Made by a program: the position numbers and the translations under genes
The notes under the pieces: generated by a model
Seen by the model: the letters and a program-made list of their open reading frames with translations, nothing else
What the model was told of the DNA's origin: nothing
Databases searched by the model: none
Part shown: positions 43,599 to 53,308 of the stretch, one piece after another
How positions within the stretch are numbered: the stretch's first letter is position 1
Layout: the number at the start of each line of letters is the position of its first letter
Source of the DNA: Alphaproteobacteria bacterium
GTDB taxonomy: Bacteria > Pseudomonadota > Alphaproteobacteria > Rhodobacterales > Rhodobacteraceae
DNA: 64,000 nucleotides
NCBI GenBank assembly: GCA_030431825.1
Contig: JAUIIJ010000010.1
Location: 57,054-121,053 of the forward strand
Reading direction: 5' to 3'

Positions 43599-43627
43599 TT
43601 GCAAATCGCTCTGCGCGCGCTTATATC
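43599..43627 (+). promoter_or_regulatory. Promoter of the SRP RNA gene
   Basis: -35 TTGCAA (43599-43604), 17-base spacer and -10 TATATC (43622-43627), just before the RNA. The arrangement fits a housekeeping sigma promoter with transcription starting near 43633. Confidence 0.7.
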
Positions 43628-43634
43628 CGGGATC

Positions 43635-43728
43635 GAGAGGTTGGCGCGGGCGAGCGCCTCGCCAACCTGGTCAGGTCCGGAAGGAAGCAGCCACAACGAG
43701 TCCCGCTTGGGTCGATGTCCAGCCTCTC
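43635..43728 (+). ncRNA. ffs: Small signal recognition particle RNA (4.5S)
   Basis: The conserved SRP hairpin GGTCAGGTCCGGAAGGAAGC (with CAGCC after it) lies at 43669-43693, and the ends pair (GAGAGG at 43635 with CCTCTC ending at 43728). This is the bacterial small SRP RNA that binds Ffh and targets membrane proteins. The exact ends are estimated from pairing. Confidence 0.92.
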
Positions 43729-43843
43729 ACCCTCTCCAAGACACGCCATTGCAACGACGCAGGTCCGAATGACCTAGAGTTAACCATTCCTAAACCATGA
43801 CCCGGATAGCGGTTAACAGATCGCATCATGGATCGGGGGTTGG

Positions 43844-45355
43844 ATGGTCTCGCGCGCCTATACCGTTGCTTTTCAGGGGGTCGATGCCCGTCTGGTCGAG
43901 GTGCAATGCGCGGTCAGCCCGGGCTTGCCGGCATTCTCGATCGTCGGGCTGCCCGACAAGGCCGTGTCCGAAGCGCGGGACCGCGTCCGCTCGGCGCTTG
44001 CGTCGATGGCGATTGCGCTGCCGTCAAAACGCATCACCATCAACCTGTCACCGGCAGATCTGCCCAAGGAGGGCAGTCATTTCGACTTGCCCATCGCGCT
44101 CTCGCTGCTGGCGGCGCTGGAGATCGTTCCGCCGGACGCGATCGAAGGCATGGTCGCGCTCGGGGAGTTGTCGCTGGACGGTTCGCTGGTGCCCGTCGTC
44201 GGCGCCTTGCCTGCGGCGATGGCCGCGGCGCAGGAAGAGCGAGGGCTGCTGTGCCCGCAGGCATCGGGAGCCGAGGCCGCCTGGGTCGGCGCGACACAGG
44301 TGATCGGTGCCGCAAGCCTGGGTGACGCCGTCCGCCATTTCACCGGTCAGTCCCCGATCCTCCCTGCGGAACCCGGCGAAGTGACGACACCGGCGCCCGA
44401 CCGTGACCTGCGCGATGTCAAAGGTCAGGAACGTGCCAAGCGCGCGCTGGAAATCGCCGCGGCCGGACGGCATCACCTGATGCTGGTCGGCACGCCGGGA
44501 TCGGGAAAATCCATGCTCGCCGCGCGCATTCCCGGCATCCTGCCGCCATTGACAGCCGCCGAGGCGCTGGACACGTCGATGATCCAGTCGCTCTGCGGGC
44601 TGCTCGACGAAGGCGGCATCAATCGCGCCCGGCCATTTCGCGAACCGCATCACACCGCCTCGATGGCAGCGATTGTCGGGGGCGGTCGCAATGCCCGCCC
44701 CGGCGAAATCAGCCTGGCCCATAACGGCGTCCTGTTCATGGACGAGTTTCCCGAATTCGCACGCGCCGTGCTGGAAACGCTGCGGCAACCTCTCGAAACC
44801 GGCGAGGTGATGATCGCGCGCGCCAACGCGCATGTGAAATACCCCTGCAAATTCATGCTCGTCGCGGCGGCCAATCCCTGCAAATGCGGTTATCTGACTG
44901 ATCCGTCGCGGGCCTGCGCGCGCGTGCCGGCCTGTGGCGAAGACTACATGGGGCGCATCTCCGGGCCGTTGATGGACCGGTTCGACCTGCGGCTCGAAGT
45001 GCCGCCGGTGGCCTTTGCCGATCTCGACCTGCCTGCGTCCGGCGACAGTTCGCAAGAAGTGGCCCGCCGCGTCGCCACGGCGCGTCAGGTTCAGGCCGAA
45101 CGCTATGGCGATGCAACGGGTCCCCGGCAGAATGCCGATGTCGAGGGCACACAGCTCGAGGAAATCGCAACCCCGGACGAAGAGGGCCGCACGCTCCTCG
45201 CGCGCGCCGCGGAACGGTTCGGCCTATCGGCACGGGGCTATCACCGCGTCCTGCGTGTTTCGCGCACCATCGCAGATCTCGACAACAGCAGCACCGTCCG
45301 CAGACCGCATGTGGCGGAAGCACTGAGCTTTCGGATCACCGGCGCCGCCGCCTGA
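43844..45355 (+). CDS. comM: ComM/YifB-family AAA+ protein (Mg-chelatase-like)
   Basis: A 503-residue AAA+ helicase-like protein that promotes branch migration during natural transformation in other bacteria. The N-terminal ChlI-like domain begins VSRAYTVAFQGVDARLVEVQCAVSPGLPAFSIVGLPDKAV. Walker A is VGTPGSGKSMLAARIPGILPP, Walker B is VLFMDEFPEFA, and NPCKCGYLTDP with its cysteines is a family insert. It is one of the common non-competence-specific copies, so it is not proof of transformability. It follows the SRP RNA and converges on gshB three bases away. Confidence 0.9.
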   Translation: MVSRAYTVAFQGVDARLVEVQCAVSPGLPAFSIVGLPDKAVSEARDRVRSALASMAIALPSKRITINLSPADLPKEGSHFDLPIALSLLAALEIVPPDAIEGMVALGELSLDGSLVPVVGALPAAMAAAQEERGLLCPQASGAEAAWVGATQVIGAASLGDAVRHFTGQSPILPAEPGEVTTPAPDRDLRDVKGQERAKRALEIAAAGRHHLMLVGTPGSGKSMLAARIPGILPPLTAAEALDTSMIQSLCGLLDEGGINRARPFREPHHTASMAAIVGGGRNARPGEISLAHNGVLFMDEFPEFARAVLETLRQPLETGEVMIARANAHVKYPCKFMLVAAANPCKCGYLTDPSRACARVPACGEDYMGRISGPLMDRFDLRLEVPPVAFADLDLPASGDSSQEVARRVATARQVQAERYGDATGPRQNADVEGTQLEEIATPDEEGRTLLARAAERFGLSARGYHRVLRVSRTIADLDNSSTVRRPHVAEALSFRITGAAA

Positions 45356-45358
45356 ACG

Positions 45359-46294
45359 TCAGCCGAGCTTGCCTTCGATGGCCAACCAGATCTTTTCGGC
45401 GATATTGACCCCATCAAAGCGTTCGAGCTCCTGGATACCGGTGGGCGAGGTCACATTGATTTCCGTGAGATAATCGCCGATCACGTCGATCCCCACGAAT
45501 ATCTGTCCCTTTTCACGCAACAACGGGCCGATCGCGGCGCAGATTTCCCTGTCGCGCGCGCTCAGGCCAATCTGTTCCGGCCGGCCGCCCACATGCATGT
45601 TCGAACGGGTTTCGCCCTCGGCCGGCACCCGGTTGATCGCCCCGACAGGTTCGCCATCGACAAGAATGACCCGTTTGTCGCCGTTGCGCACGTCGGGCAG
45701 GAATTTCTGCACGATCAGCGGTTCGCGGGAAAATCCGGTGAACAATTCGTAGAGCGAGGTCAGGTTCCGGTCATTCTCGTCGAGCCGGAAAACCCCGGCG
45801 CCGCCATTGCCATAGAGCGGCTTCAGAATGATGTCCCTGTGCTCGGCCTTGAAGGCCTTGATCGTGTCCAGATCCCGGGCAATCGTCGTCGGCGGCGTCA
45901 AGTCAGGAAAATCGAGAACCAGCAGCTTTTCCGGGTAGTTGCGCACCCAGAACGGGTCGTTCACCACCAGCGTCGTGCCCCTGAGCCGGTCAAGCAGATG
46001 GGTCGACGTGATGTAATGCATGTCGAACGGCGGGTCCTGCCGCAGCCAGACGACGTCGAAATCCGCCAGATCCACATCGCGCAGCTTGCCCAGGATCGCG
46101 GGTTGCCCGGCGACCCGTTGAACACTCATGTCCTGTCCGCGTGCGGTGATGCGGCCTTGCTGATAGGCCAGCCGATCCGGGCTGTAATAGAACAGCTCGT
46201 GCCCCCGCGCCTGAGCTTCCTCTGCCAGACGAAAACTGCTGTCGGCGTTGATGTCGACGTTCCCGATCGGGTCCATCTGAAAGGCGATCTTCAT
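45359..46294 (-). CDS. gshB: Glutathione synthetase
   Basis: A 311-residue ATP-grasp enzyme that joins gamma-glutamylcysteine and glycine. [21 protein letters not shown] is the family N-terminus; [14 protein letters not shown] and [27 protein letters not shown] are ATP-binding; the C-terminus has [21 protein letters not shown]. Last of the rsmI-yraN-gshB minus-strand group. Confidence 0.96.
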   Translation of the reverse strand: MKIAFQMDPIGNVDINADSSFRLAEEAQARGHELFYYSPDRLAYQQGRITARGQDMSVQRVAGQPAILGKLRDVDLADFDVVWLRQDPPFDMHYITSTHLLDRLRGTTLVVNDPFWVRNYPEKLLVLDFPDLTPPTTIARDLDTIKAFKAEHRDIILKPLYGNGGAGVFRLDENDRNLTSLYELFTGFSREPLIVQKFLPDVRNGDKRVILVDGEPVGAINRVPAEGETRSNMHVGGRPEQIGLSARDREICAAIGPLLREKGQIFVGIDVIGDYLTEINVTSPTGIQELERFDGVNIAEKIWLAIEGKLG

Positions 46295-46355
46295 GGCACG
46301 TTCCTCTGTCTTGCGCCTGATACATGGCGCAGCGGGGCCACGGGTTCAATGCCGA

Positions 46356-46727
46356 TCACTCACCGCCGAACGCGTTTTCGACGATCTCGAACGCGCCTTG
46401 CGCGTCAACCAGCGCGGCGTCAAACCGCATATCGGTAAGCGCTCCGGATGGCTGATCCGCCAGAAACTCCTGGGCCGACACCATGATTCTCTGCATCTGG
46501 CGGGCGTTGATCCGTTCGGCGGCGCGGGCGATGCTCGGCCCTTTCTTGACCTCGACAAAGACCACGGTGGCGGCATCGCGCAGAATAAGGTCGATCTCGC
46601 CCGCGGCACCCCGCCATCGGCGCGCAAGAACGTCATAGCCCCGCCGCCGGTAGTGTCGCGCGACCTGTTGCTCGGCGGCGTCGCCCGCATGATGCGCGAT
46701 CCGGCCTCTGAATTGCGCGTCCATCAT
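46356..46727 (-). CDS. yraN: YraN (UPF0102) family protein
   Basis: A 123-residue nuclease-fold protein of the UPF0102 family. The core pattern GAAGEIDLILRDAATVVFVEVKKG is the PD-(D/E)xK type site (G-E-x-D-L then V-E-V-K). AEQQVARHYRRRGYDVLARRW is the typical lead-in. It lies eleven bases after rsmI, the usual yraL-yraN neighbourhood. Its exact role is not known. Confidence 0.9.
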   Translation of the reverse strand: MMDAQFRGRIAHHAGDAAEQQVARHYRRRGYDVLARRWRGAAGEIDLILRDAATVVFVEVKKGPSIARAAERINARQMQRIMVSAQEFLADQPSGALTDMRFDAALVDAQGAFEIVENAFGGE

Positions 46728-46738
46728 GCCACTCCGGC

Positions 46739-47596
46739 TCAGGTTTTGGTCAGGGTGAGCGCCAGTTGGTAAACCCGTCTGCGCGGGACGCCGTGACTTT
46801 GCGACACGAGGTCGGCCGCATCCTTGACCGAATGGTCCTTCAACGCCGCCCGCAGATCCCCTTCTAGGTCTGAATCGTTAACCGCCTCTGAACGGGCGCG
46901 GTCGATGACCAGCACGATCTCACCCTTGGTCCTGTCATTGGCCACACTGTTGGCCAGTTCCTGCAAGCCGCCCCTGCGCACCTCCTCGAATCTCTTGGTC
47001 AGTTCCCGGCAGATCGCGGCGGGGCGCTCCGCACCAAGCGTCTGCGCCATATCCGCGAGACTCGCCGCGACACGTTTGGGCGATTCGTAGAAAACCAGGG
47101 TGCCTGGCACCGATCGCAGTTCTTCCAGTCGCGCACGGCGCGCGCCCGAGGCGTTGGGCAGGAATCCGGCAAAGAAAAACGCGTCGGTCGGCAAGCCTGC
47201 AAGCGTCAATGCGGCCAGGACTGCCGATGCACCCGGCGCCACGGTGACGAGATGCCCCGCCTCATGTGCGGCGCGGCTCAGATCGTAACCCGGGTCCGAG
47301 ATCAGTGGCATGCCCGCTTCCGAGGCATAGGCAACGGAACGCCCATCGGCCAGCGCATCAAGCAACTTCCTGCGCGCTTCCTCGCCGCTGTGGTCGTGAT
47401 AGGCGAGCACCCGCCGCCCGTCGAGCGGCACACCGTGGATCTCCATCAGGTGGCGCAGGCTGCGTGTGTCCTCGGCGGCGATCACGTCGGCAGAGGCCAG
47501 CACATCCAGGGCGCGCAGGGTGATGTCGCGCGCCGTTCCGATCGGCGTTGCGACGAAATACAGCCCCGGCGGCAATCGGACCTTTTGATGATTCAA
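46739..47596 (-). CDS. rsmI: 16S rRNA (cytidine1402-2'-O)-methyltransferase
   Basis: A 285-residue tetrapyrrole-methylase-fold enzyme that methylates C1402 of 16S rRNA. GLYFVATPIGTARDITLRALDVLASADVIAAEDTR and YASEAGMPLISDPG are diagnostic, and the SAM pocket includes VTVAPGASAVLAALTLAGLP. It diverges from the lpoA-like gene, a conserved order also seen in enterobacteria (yraL-yraM-yraN). Confidence 0.95.
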   Translation of the reverse strand: MNHQKVRLPPGLYFVATPIGTARDITLRALDVLASADVIAAEDTRSLRHLMEIHGVPLDGRRVLAYHDHSGEEARRKLLDALADGRSVAYASEAGMPLISDPGYDLSRAAHEAGHLVTVAPGASAVLAALTLAGLPTDAFFFAGFLPNASGARRARLEELRSVPGTLVFYESPKRVAASLADMAQTLGAERPAAICRELTKRFEEVRRGGLQELANSVANDRTKGEIVLVIDRARSEAVNDSDLEGDLRAALKDHSVKDAADLVSQSHGVPRRRVYQLALTLTKT

Positions 47597-47682
47597 CGCT
47601 GGACCCTCTCCCGCTGACGTCTATTATCCCGTACTTGCTAGAGCGGCGCAGCAAGGCCGCCGCATGAGGGAGTTGCCGAACC

Positions 47683-48852
47683 ATGTTTGCCGTTTTCGCC
47701 GTGCCCCGCAAGGTGGCGTTCTTTTGTCTGGCCCTGCTGTCGCTCGCAGCGCTGTCCGCCTGTGACGCGATACCCGGAGGCGGGCCGACCATCAACACCG
47801 ACAAACCCGTTCCGGTGGCGCTGCTGCTGCCGCGCAGTTCGCCGCAATCGGGCGATGCGGTTCTATCACGCAGCCTCGAAAACTCGGCGCGTCTCGCAAT
47901 GGCCGACCTCAACGGCGTGCAGATCGACCTGCGGGTTTACGATACCGGCGGCAACGCGGCCACGGCGGCCGCACAGGCAACGCAGGCCGTAAATGACGGC
48001 GCACGGATCATCCTCGGACCGGTGTACTCGGAATCGACGAACGCGGTCGGGCTTGCGGTACGCGGGCGCAATATCAACGTCCTGTCGTTCTCGAACAACC
48101 CGACCATCGCCGGCGGCAACGTGTTCATTCTCGGACCGACGTTCTACAACACGGCCAACCGACTGGCACGCTATTCCGCGAGCCGCGGCAAGGGGAATTT
48201 CGTCGTCGTTCATGGCACCGATATTGCCGGACAGCTGGGTCGCGACGCCATTCAGCAGGCCATCAGGGGCAGCGGCGCGCGACTCGCCGGGACGGTTCCC
48301 TACGACCTGTCGCAGCAATCGGTCATCGCAACCGTGCCGCAGATCAAATCCATGGTCGACAGCACCGGCGCCGACTCGCTGTTCCTGGCGGCGACAACTG
48401 CGGGCGCGCTGCCGCTCCTGAGCCAGTTGCTGCCCGAAGCCGGCGTCTCGCCCGCCACCACCCAGTTTGTCGGCCTGACCCGTTGGGATATTCCCGCGCC
48501 GACGCTGGCACTGCCCGGGGTTCAGGGTGGCTGGTTCGCGCTTCCCGATCCGGGCAAGTCGCAACAATTCAACGCACGCTATGCCGCCGCCTATGGCGGC
48601 AGCCCGCACCCGATCGGTGGTCTGGCCTATGACGGTATCGCAGCCATCGGCGCGCTGGTCGGTGCCGGCAAGGCCGACGCGCTGACCGGTGGGGCCCTTA
48701 CCCAGGGGGCCGGTTTTCAGGGCGTCGGCGGCATCTTCCGCCTGCGGCCCGATGGCACCAACGAGCGCGGGCTCGCGGTGGCGACAATTCAGAACAAACA
48801 GGTGGTTGTGATTGACCCTGCACCAACAAGCTTCTCCGGCGCCGGATTCTGA
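47683..48852 (+). CDS. Penicillin-binding protein activator, LpoA-like lipoprotein
   Basis: A 389-residue outer-membrane or periplasmic lipoprotein. The signal (VAFFCLALLSLAALSAC) ends in lipobox LSAC. The rest is a periplasmic-binding-fold domain (PVPVALLLPRSSPQSGDAVLSRSLENSARLAM, ILGPVYSEST) like the C-terminal half of LpoA, which activates the peptidoglycan synthase PBP1A. The N-terminal helical domain of gammaproteobacterial LpoA is absent. It is divergent from rsmI and overlaps glnD by 41 bases. Confidence 0.82.
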   Translation: MFAVFAVPRKVAFFCLALLSLAALSACDAIPGGGPTINTDKPVPVALLLPRSSPQSGDAVLSRSLENSARLAMADLNGVQIDLRVYDTGGNAATAAAQATQAVNDGARIILGPVYSESTNAVGLAVRGRNINVLSFSNNPTIAGGNVFILGPTFYNTANRLARYSASRGKGNFVVVHGTDIAGQLGRDAIQQAIRGSGARLAGTVPYDLSQQSVIATVPQIKSMVDSTGADSLFLAATTAGALPLLSQLLPEAGVSPATTQFVGLTRWDIPAPTLALPGVQGGWFALPDPGKSQQFNARYAAAYGGSPHPIGGLAYDGIAAIGALVGAGKADALTGGALTQGAGFQGVGGIFRLRPDGTNERGLAVATIQNKQVVVIDPAPTSFSGAGF

Positions 48853-51640
48853 TCCCGCCGCGCCGGGCCGCTACCATCCGGTCGCGCCCGGCCCGCTGAT
48901 CTGTGACGAAACCGCAATTTTCGATGCCGTTTCGGTGCAGGGCGAGATTGTCGACGCCGCGCAGGATGCGGCGGACAACGCGGCCCTGCGGTCGGAAACC
49001 GTCAGGATTTTGCGGAAAGCGCAGGACAGCGGCCGGGCCGCCATCGCCGCGGCTTTTGCCGAGAAACCCTTTGCCGCGCGTGAACTGACCCGCTCCTATA
49101 CCTACCTGACCGATGGGCTGGTGATGACCGCGATGATGGTCGCCCATACCCATCTGCATCCGCGCCCCAACCCGACCGCCGGTGAACGTATCGCGGTGAT
49201 CGCGGTCGGGGGGTATGGCCGCGGTGAAATGGCGCCGTTCTCGGATGTCGACCTGATGTTCCTGACGCCCTACAAGATCACCCCCTGGGCCGAGAGCGTC
49301 ATCGAGTCGATGCTCTACATTCTCTGGGACATTCGCCTCAAGGTCGGACATGCGAGCCGCACCATCAAGGATTGCATCCGGTTGGGGCAGGAGGATTTCA
49401 CCATCCGCACGGCGTTGCTGGAGCATCGCTTCATCGCCGGGCACGCGCCGCTTGCGAAAAAGCTGGATATCCGGCTGGACACCGAGCTTTTCACCGGCAA
49501 CGGGCTGGATTTCGTCGAGGCCAAGCTGAACGAACGCGAGGCGCGCCATCTGAAACAGGGCGAACGCTACATGGTCGAGCCCAATGTCAAGGAAGGCAAG
49601 GGCGGCCTGCGCGATCTGCAATCGCTGTTCTGGATCGCAAAATACATCCACGGTGTTCAGGACGCAGCCGAACTCGTTCCGCTGGGTGTCTTTCAGGCCG
49701 ATGAATTCGCGACATTCGAAAAGGCCGAGGATTTTCTCTGGGCCGTGCGCGCGCACCTGCACCTGATCGCGGGCCGGCCGACCGAAAAGCTGACATTCGA
49801 CATGCAGGTCGCGGTCGCGGAGGCCATGGGCTACAAGGACCTGGCCGGACGACGTGGCGTCGAAATCTTCATGCAGAACTATTTTCGCCACGCCACGGCG
49901 GTCGGCGACCTGACCCGCATCTTCCTGAGCAAACTGGAAGACATCAATGCCAAGTCCGAACCACTGCTCGAACGCATCTTCCGTCGCAGACCCAAGATCA
50001 AACCGGGCTACGAAGTCGTCAAGAACCGCCTTGCGGTGGCGGATCCCGACGAATTCCTCAAGGACAACCTGAACCTGTTGCGCATCTTCGAAGAGGCGTT
50101 GCGCACCGGAATGCTCATCCATCCCGATGCCATGCGGCTGGTGGCGTCGAATCTCAAGCTGATCGACAACGACATGCGCCACAACCGCGAGGCCCGGCGC
50201 ATCTTTCTCGACCTGATGCTCAAGCATGGCAATCCGGAGCGCGCGCTGCGGCGCATGAACGAACTGGGGGTCCTGTCGGCGTTCGTACCCGAATTCGAGC
50301 CGATCGTCGCGATGATGCAGTTCAACATGTATCACAGCTACACCGTGGACGAGCACACCATCCAGTGCATTGCCAACCTGACCCAGATCGAACGCGGCGA
50401 GTTGATCGAATCGCTGCCCGTGGCGTCGTCGATCCTCAAGGAGGGCGTCAATCGCAAGGTTCTCTATGTCGCCCTGCTGCTGCACGACATCGGCAAGGGC
50501 CGCCCGGAAGATCATTCGATCCTCGGGGCGCAGATCGCCCGCAAGGTGGCGCCACGGCTTGGGCTGAACAAGGCGGATTCGGAAACGGTGGAATGGCTTG
50601 TCCGCTATCACCTGCTGATGTCCGATATGGCGCAAAAACGCGACATCGCCGACCCCCGCACCGTTCGTGATTTCGCCAAGGCGGTGCAGACCGTCAAGCG
50701 GCTCGACCTGCTCACGGTACTGACCGTCTGTGACATTCGCGGTGTCGGTCCGGATGTCTGGAACAACTGGAAGGCCGCGCTGATCCGCGCACTCTATCGT
50801 CAGACCCGGCGGGCGCTGGAAACCGGCATGGAAGACCTGAACCGCGAGAACCGCGGCGCCAGCGCCAAGAAAGCGCTGCGTGCGGCGCTGTCGGACTGGC
50901 CCAAATCCGCACTCGCCACCGAAACCAAGCGTCACTACCCGCCGTATTGGCAGGGCCTGCACGTGACCGCGCATGTGGATTTCGCCCGTATGCTGCGTGC
51001 GCTCGAGGAATCGGGTGACCCCAGCGGGATCATGATCCACCTCTATCCCGATCCTGATCGCGATGCCACACGCGCCTGTTTCGTGATGGCGGATCATCCG
51101 GGCATCTTTGCCCGGCTTGCCGGGGCACTGGCGCTTGTCGGGGCCAATGTGGTGGACGCGCGCAGCTATACCACCAAGGACGGTTACGTGACCGATGCCT
51201 TCTGGATACAGGACAGCGACGGGCACCCCTACGAGGCCGAGCGCCTGCCCCGACTGAGCAAGATGATCCACAAGACCCTCAAGGGAGAGGTGATCGCCAG
51301 CGACGCCTTCAAGAGCCGCGACAAGATCAAGAAGCGTGAAAAGGCATTCAACGTCCCCACGCATATCAGCTTCGACAACGAAGGTTCGGATATCTACACG
51401 ATCATCGAAGTCGACACCCGCGACCGGCCCGGCCTGCTCTACGACCTGACACGGACCCTTGCCAACGCAAATATCTACATCGCCAACGCGGTGATCGCGA
51501 CCTATGGCGAACAGGTGGTCGACTCCTTCTACGTCAAGGACATGTTCGGGCTGAAATACTATTCGGAAACCAAGCAACGTTCGCTCGAAGCCAAACTGCG
51601 CAAGGCGATTGCCGACGGAACGGATCGGGCGGAAACGTGA
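48812..51640 (+). CDS. glnD: Bifunctional [protein-PII] uridylyltransferase / uridylyl-removing enzyme
   Basis: A 942-residue nitrogen sensor that uridylylates PII proteins when glutamine is low. The nucleotidyltransferase motif GYGRGEMAPFSDVDLMFL is about residues 133-150; the HD domain has LLLHDIGKGRPEDHS; two ACT domains near the C-terminus (about 770 and 880) bind glutamine (VMADHPGIFARLAGAL and VDTRDRPGLLYDLTRTL). Start TTG 48812 after AGGTGG would overlap the preceding gene; no better start is found, so the first residues are uncertain. Length is normal. Confidence 0.94.
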   Translation: MTLHQQASPAPDSDPAAPGRYHPVAPGPLICDETAIFDAVSVQGEIVDAAQDAADNAALRSETVRILRKAQDSGRAAIAAAFAEKPFAARELTRSYTYLTDGLVMTAMMVAHTHLHPRPNPTAGERIAVIAVGGYGRGEMAPFSDVDLMFLTPYKITPWAESVIESMLYILWDIRLKVGHASRTIKDCIRLGQEDFTIRTALLEHRFIAGHAPLAKKLDIRLDTELFTGNGLDFVEAKLNEREARHLKQGERYMVEPNVKEGKGGLRDLQSLFWIAKYIHGVQDAAELVPLGVFQADEFATFEKAEDFLWAVRAHLHLIAGRPTEKLTFDMQVAVAEAMGYKDLAGRRGVEIFMQNYFRHATAVGDLTRIFLSKLEDINAKSEPLLERIFRRRPKIKPGYEVVKNRLAVADPDEFLKDNLNLLRIFEEALRTGMLIHPDAMRLVASNLKLIDNDMRHNREARRIFLDLMLKHGNPERALRRMNELGVLSAFVPEFEPIVAMMQFNMYHSYTVDEHTIQCIANLTQIERGELIESLPVASSILKEGVNRKVLYVALLLHDIGKGRPEDHSILGAQIARKVAPRLGLNKADSETVEWLVRYHLLMSDMAQKRDIADPRTVRDFAKAVQTVKRLDLLTVLTVCDIRGVGPDVWNNWKAALIRALYRQTRRALETGMEDLNRENRGASAKKALRAALSDWPKSALATETKRHYPPYWQGLHVTAHVDFARMLRALEESGDPSGIMIHLYPDPDRDATRACFVMADHPGIFARLAGALALVGANVVDARSYTTKDGYVTDAFWIQDSDGHPYEAERLPRLSKMIHKTLKGEVIASDAFKSRDKIKKREKAFNVPTHISFDNEGSDIYTIIEVDTRDRPGLLYDLTRTLANANIYIANAVIATYGEQVVDSFYVKDMFGLKYYSETKQRSLEAKLRKAIADGTDRAET

Positions 51641-51710
51641 AATCTGGCGCTGCGACGCGCGGTTCGCTATGACCGGCGCGCCCCGTCCTCGCGCGTGAAA
51701 GGACCTTTTC

Positions 51711-53288
51711 TTGAAACCCATTCGCCTGATGTCGGGCTTTCTGACGGTCGGAGTCTGGACCCTGCTCAGCCGGGTTCTCGGTTTCGTGCGCGATATTCTC
51801 ATCGCCGGCTGGCTGGGCACCGGGCCCGTGGCCGAAGCATTTCTCGTTGCGTTCAGCCTGCCCAACATGTTTCGACGCTTTTTCGCAGAGGGCGCGTTCA
51901 ACACCGCTTTCATTCCGCTGTTCTCGAAAAAGCTGGAGATCGGCGCCGATGCGCAACGCTTTGCCAATGATGCCTTTGCCGCGCTCGGCTCGCTGCTGAT
52001 CGTATTCACGCTTCTGGCGCAGGTATGCATGCCGTGGCTGGTGCTCGCCATGGCCAGCGGCTTTGCCGGGGATGAGCGGTTCGATCTCGCCGTGATGTTC
52101 GGGCGGATCGCCTTTCCCTATATCCTGTTCATTTCGCTGGCGGCGCTGCTCTCAGGCGTGCTGAACGCCACCGGACGGTTCGCCGCAGCCGCAGCCGCCC
52201 CGGTGCTGCTGAACGTGATCCTGATCCTGGCCCTGCTTCTCGCCGAAACCGGTCTCTTCACCTCTGGTGACAGCACCATGCAACAGCCGGGCATGCGCCA
52301 CGGCACGTTTCTTGTCTGGGGCGTTTTGCTGGCCGGTATCGCGCAACTGGCCCTGCTTTGGGTCGCGGCCAGACGCGCCGGTTTTCGCATCACGCCGCAG
52401 CGGCCCCGACTGACACCGGATATCAAGCGATTGGCGATCATTGCGCTGCCCGCGATGCTGGCCGGAGGGGTCGTTCAGGTCAATCTGCTCGTGGGCCGCC
52501 AGGTCGCCAGCTTTTACGAGGGGGCGATTGCGTGGCTCAGCTATGCGGACCGTCTCTACCAGCTGCCACTGGGTGTGGTCGGGATCGCGGTGGGTGTCGT
52601 GCTGCTGCCCGACCTGTCGCGCCGTCTTGCCTCCCGCGACGATACCGGCGCGCGCACTGCGCTCAGCCGTGCGGGCGAGGTCTCGCTGGCGCTTACGATC
52701 CCGTCGGCGGTGGCCCTTGTGGTGATCCCCTACCCGATGATTTCGGTTCTGTTTCAGCGCGGGGCCTTTGACGCGGCCGATGCCGGCGCCACCGCGCTTG
52801 CGGTTGCGGTCTACGGGTTGGGACTCCCGGCATTCGTTCTGCAAAAGGTCCTGCAACCGCTCTACTTTGCCCGTGAAGACACGCGCACACCGTTTCGCTT
52901 TGCCGTGGTATCAATGATCGTCAATGTCGTTGTCGCCGTCGCGATGGCCTATCTGCTGGGCTATATCGGCGCCGCGATCGGCACCACGGTTGCCGCCTGG
53001 ACGATGACGTTGCAACTGGCGCTTGGCACCCGCGCGATGGGCGAGGTCGCGCGATTTGACGACCGGTTCTACCGCCGGCTCTGGCGCATCTGCGCGGCCG
53101 CCGCGGTCATGGGCCTGGTGCTTGTCATGGTTGCCGCGCTGTTGTCCGACGCGCTTGAAACGGCGGGGGTGCGTTATCTGGCACTGGCGGGCCTGATCCT
53201 TGCGGGCATCGTGACATATTTCGGTGTGGGCCAGCTCATCGGGGCCTTTCGGCTCGCCGAGTTTCGCGGCGCGCTGCGGCGGCGCTGA
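51711..53288 (+). CDS. murJ: Lipid II flippase MurJ
   Basis: A 525-residue polytopic membrane protein (about 14 helices) that moves lipid II across the inner membrane for peptidoglycan synthesis. LLSRVLGFVRDILIAGWLGTG and FSLPNMFRRFFAEGAFNTAFIPLF are hallmark segments. Start TTG 51711 after AAAGGA gives MKPIRLMSGF, close to relatives; ATG 51729 is an alternative. Downstream of glnD by 70 bases, a common alphaproteobacterial order. Confidence 0.94.
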   Translation: MKPIRLMSGFLTVGVWTLLSRVLGFVRDILIAGWLGTGPVAEAFLVAFSLPNMFRRFFAEGAFNTAFIPLFSKKLEIGADAQRFANDAFAALGSLLIVFTLLAQVCMPWLVLAMASGFAGDERFDLAVMFGRIAFPYILFISLAALLSGVLNATGRFAAAAAAPVLLNVILILALLLAETGLFTSGDSTMQQPGMRHGTFLVWGVLLAGIAQLALLWVAARRAGFRITPQRPRLTPDIKRLAIIALPAMLAGGVVQVNLLVGRQVASFYEGAIAWLSYADRLYQLPLGVVGIAVGVVLLPDLSRRLASRDDTGARTALSRAGEVSLALTIPSAVALVVIPYPMISVLFQRGAFDAADAGATALAVAVYGLGLPAFVLQKVLQPLYFAREDTRTPFRFAVVSMIVNVVVAVAMAYLLGYIGAAIGTTVAAWTMTLQLALGTRAMGEVARFDDRFYRRLWRICAAAAVMGLVLVMVAALLSDALETAGVRYLALAGLILAGIVTYFGVGQLIGAFRLAEFRGALRRR

Positions 53289-53308
53289 TCCGTGCGGGGA
53301 TGCCGTGC

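Noticed and set aside
47585..47596. FNR-like TTGATGATTCAA at the rsmI start
   Set aside because: The spacing between half-sites is too short for an FNR dimer and the motif lies inside the rsmI start region.
48698..52051. A 1117-codon minus-strand open frame
   Set aside because: It mirrors glnD and the start of murJ on the plus strand; those are certain.
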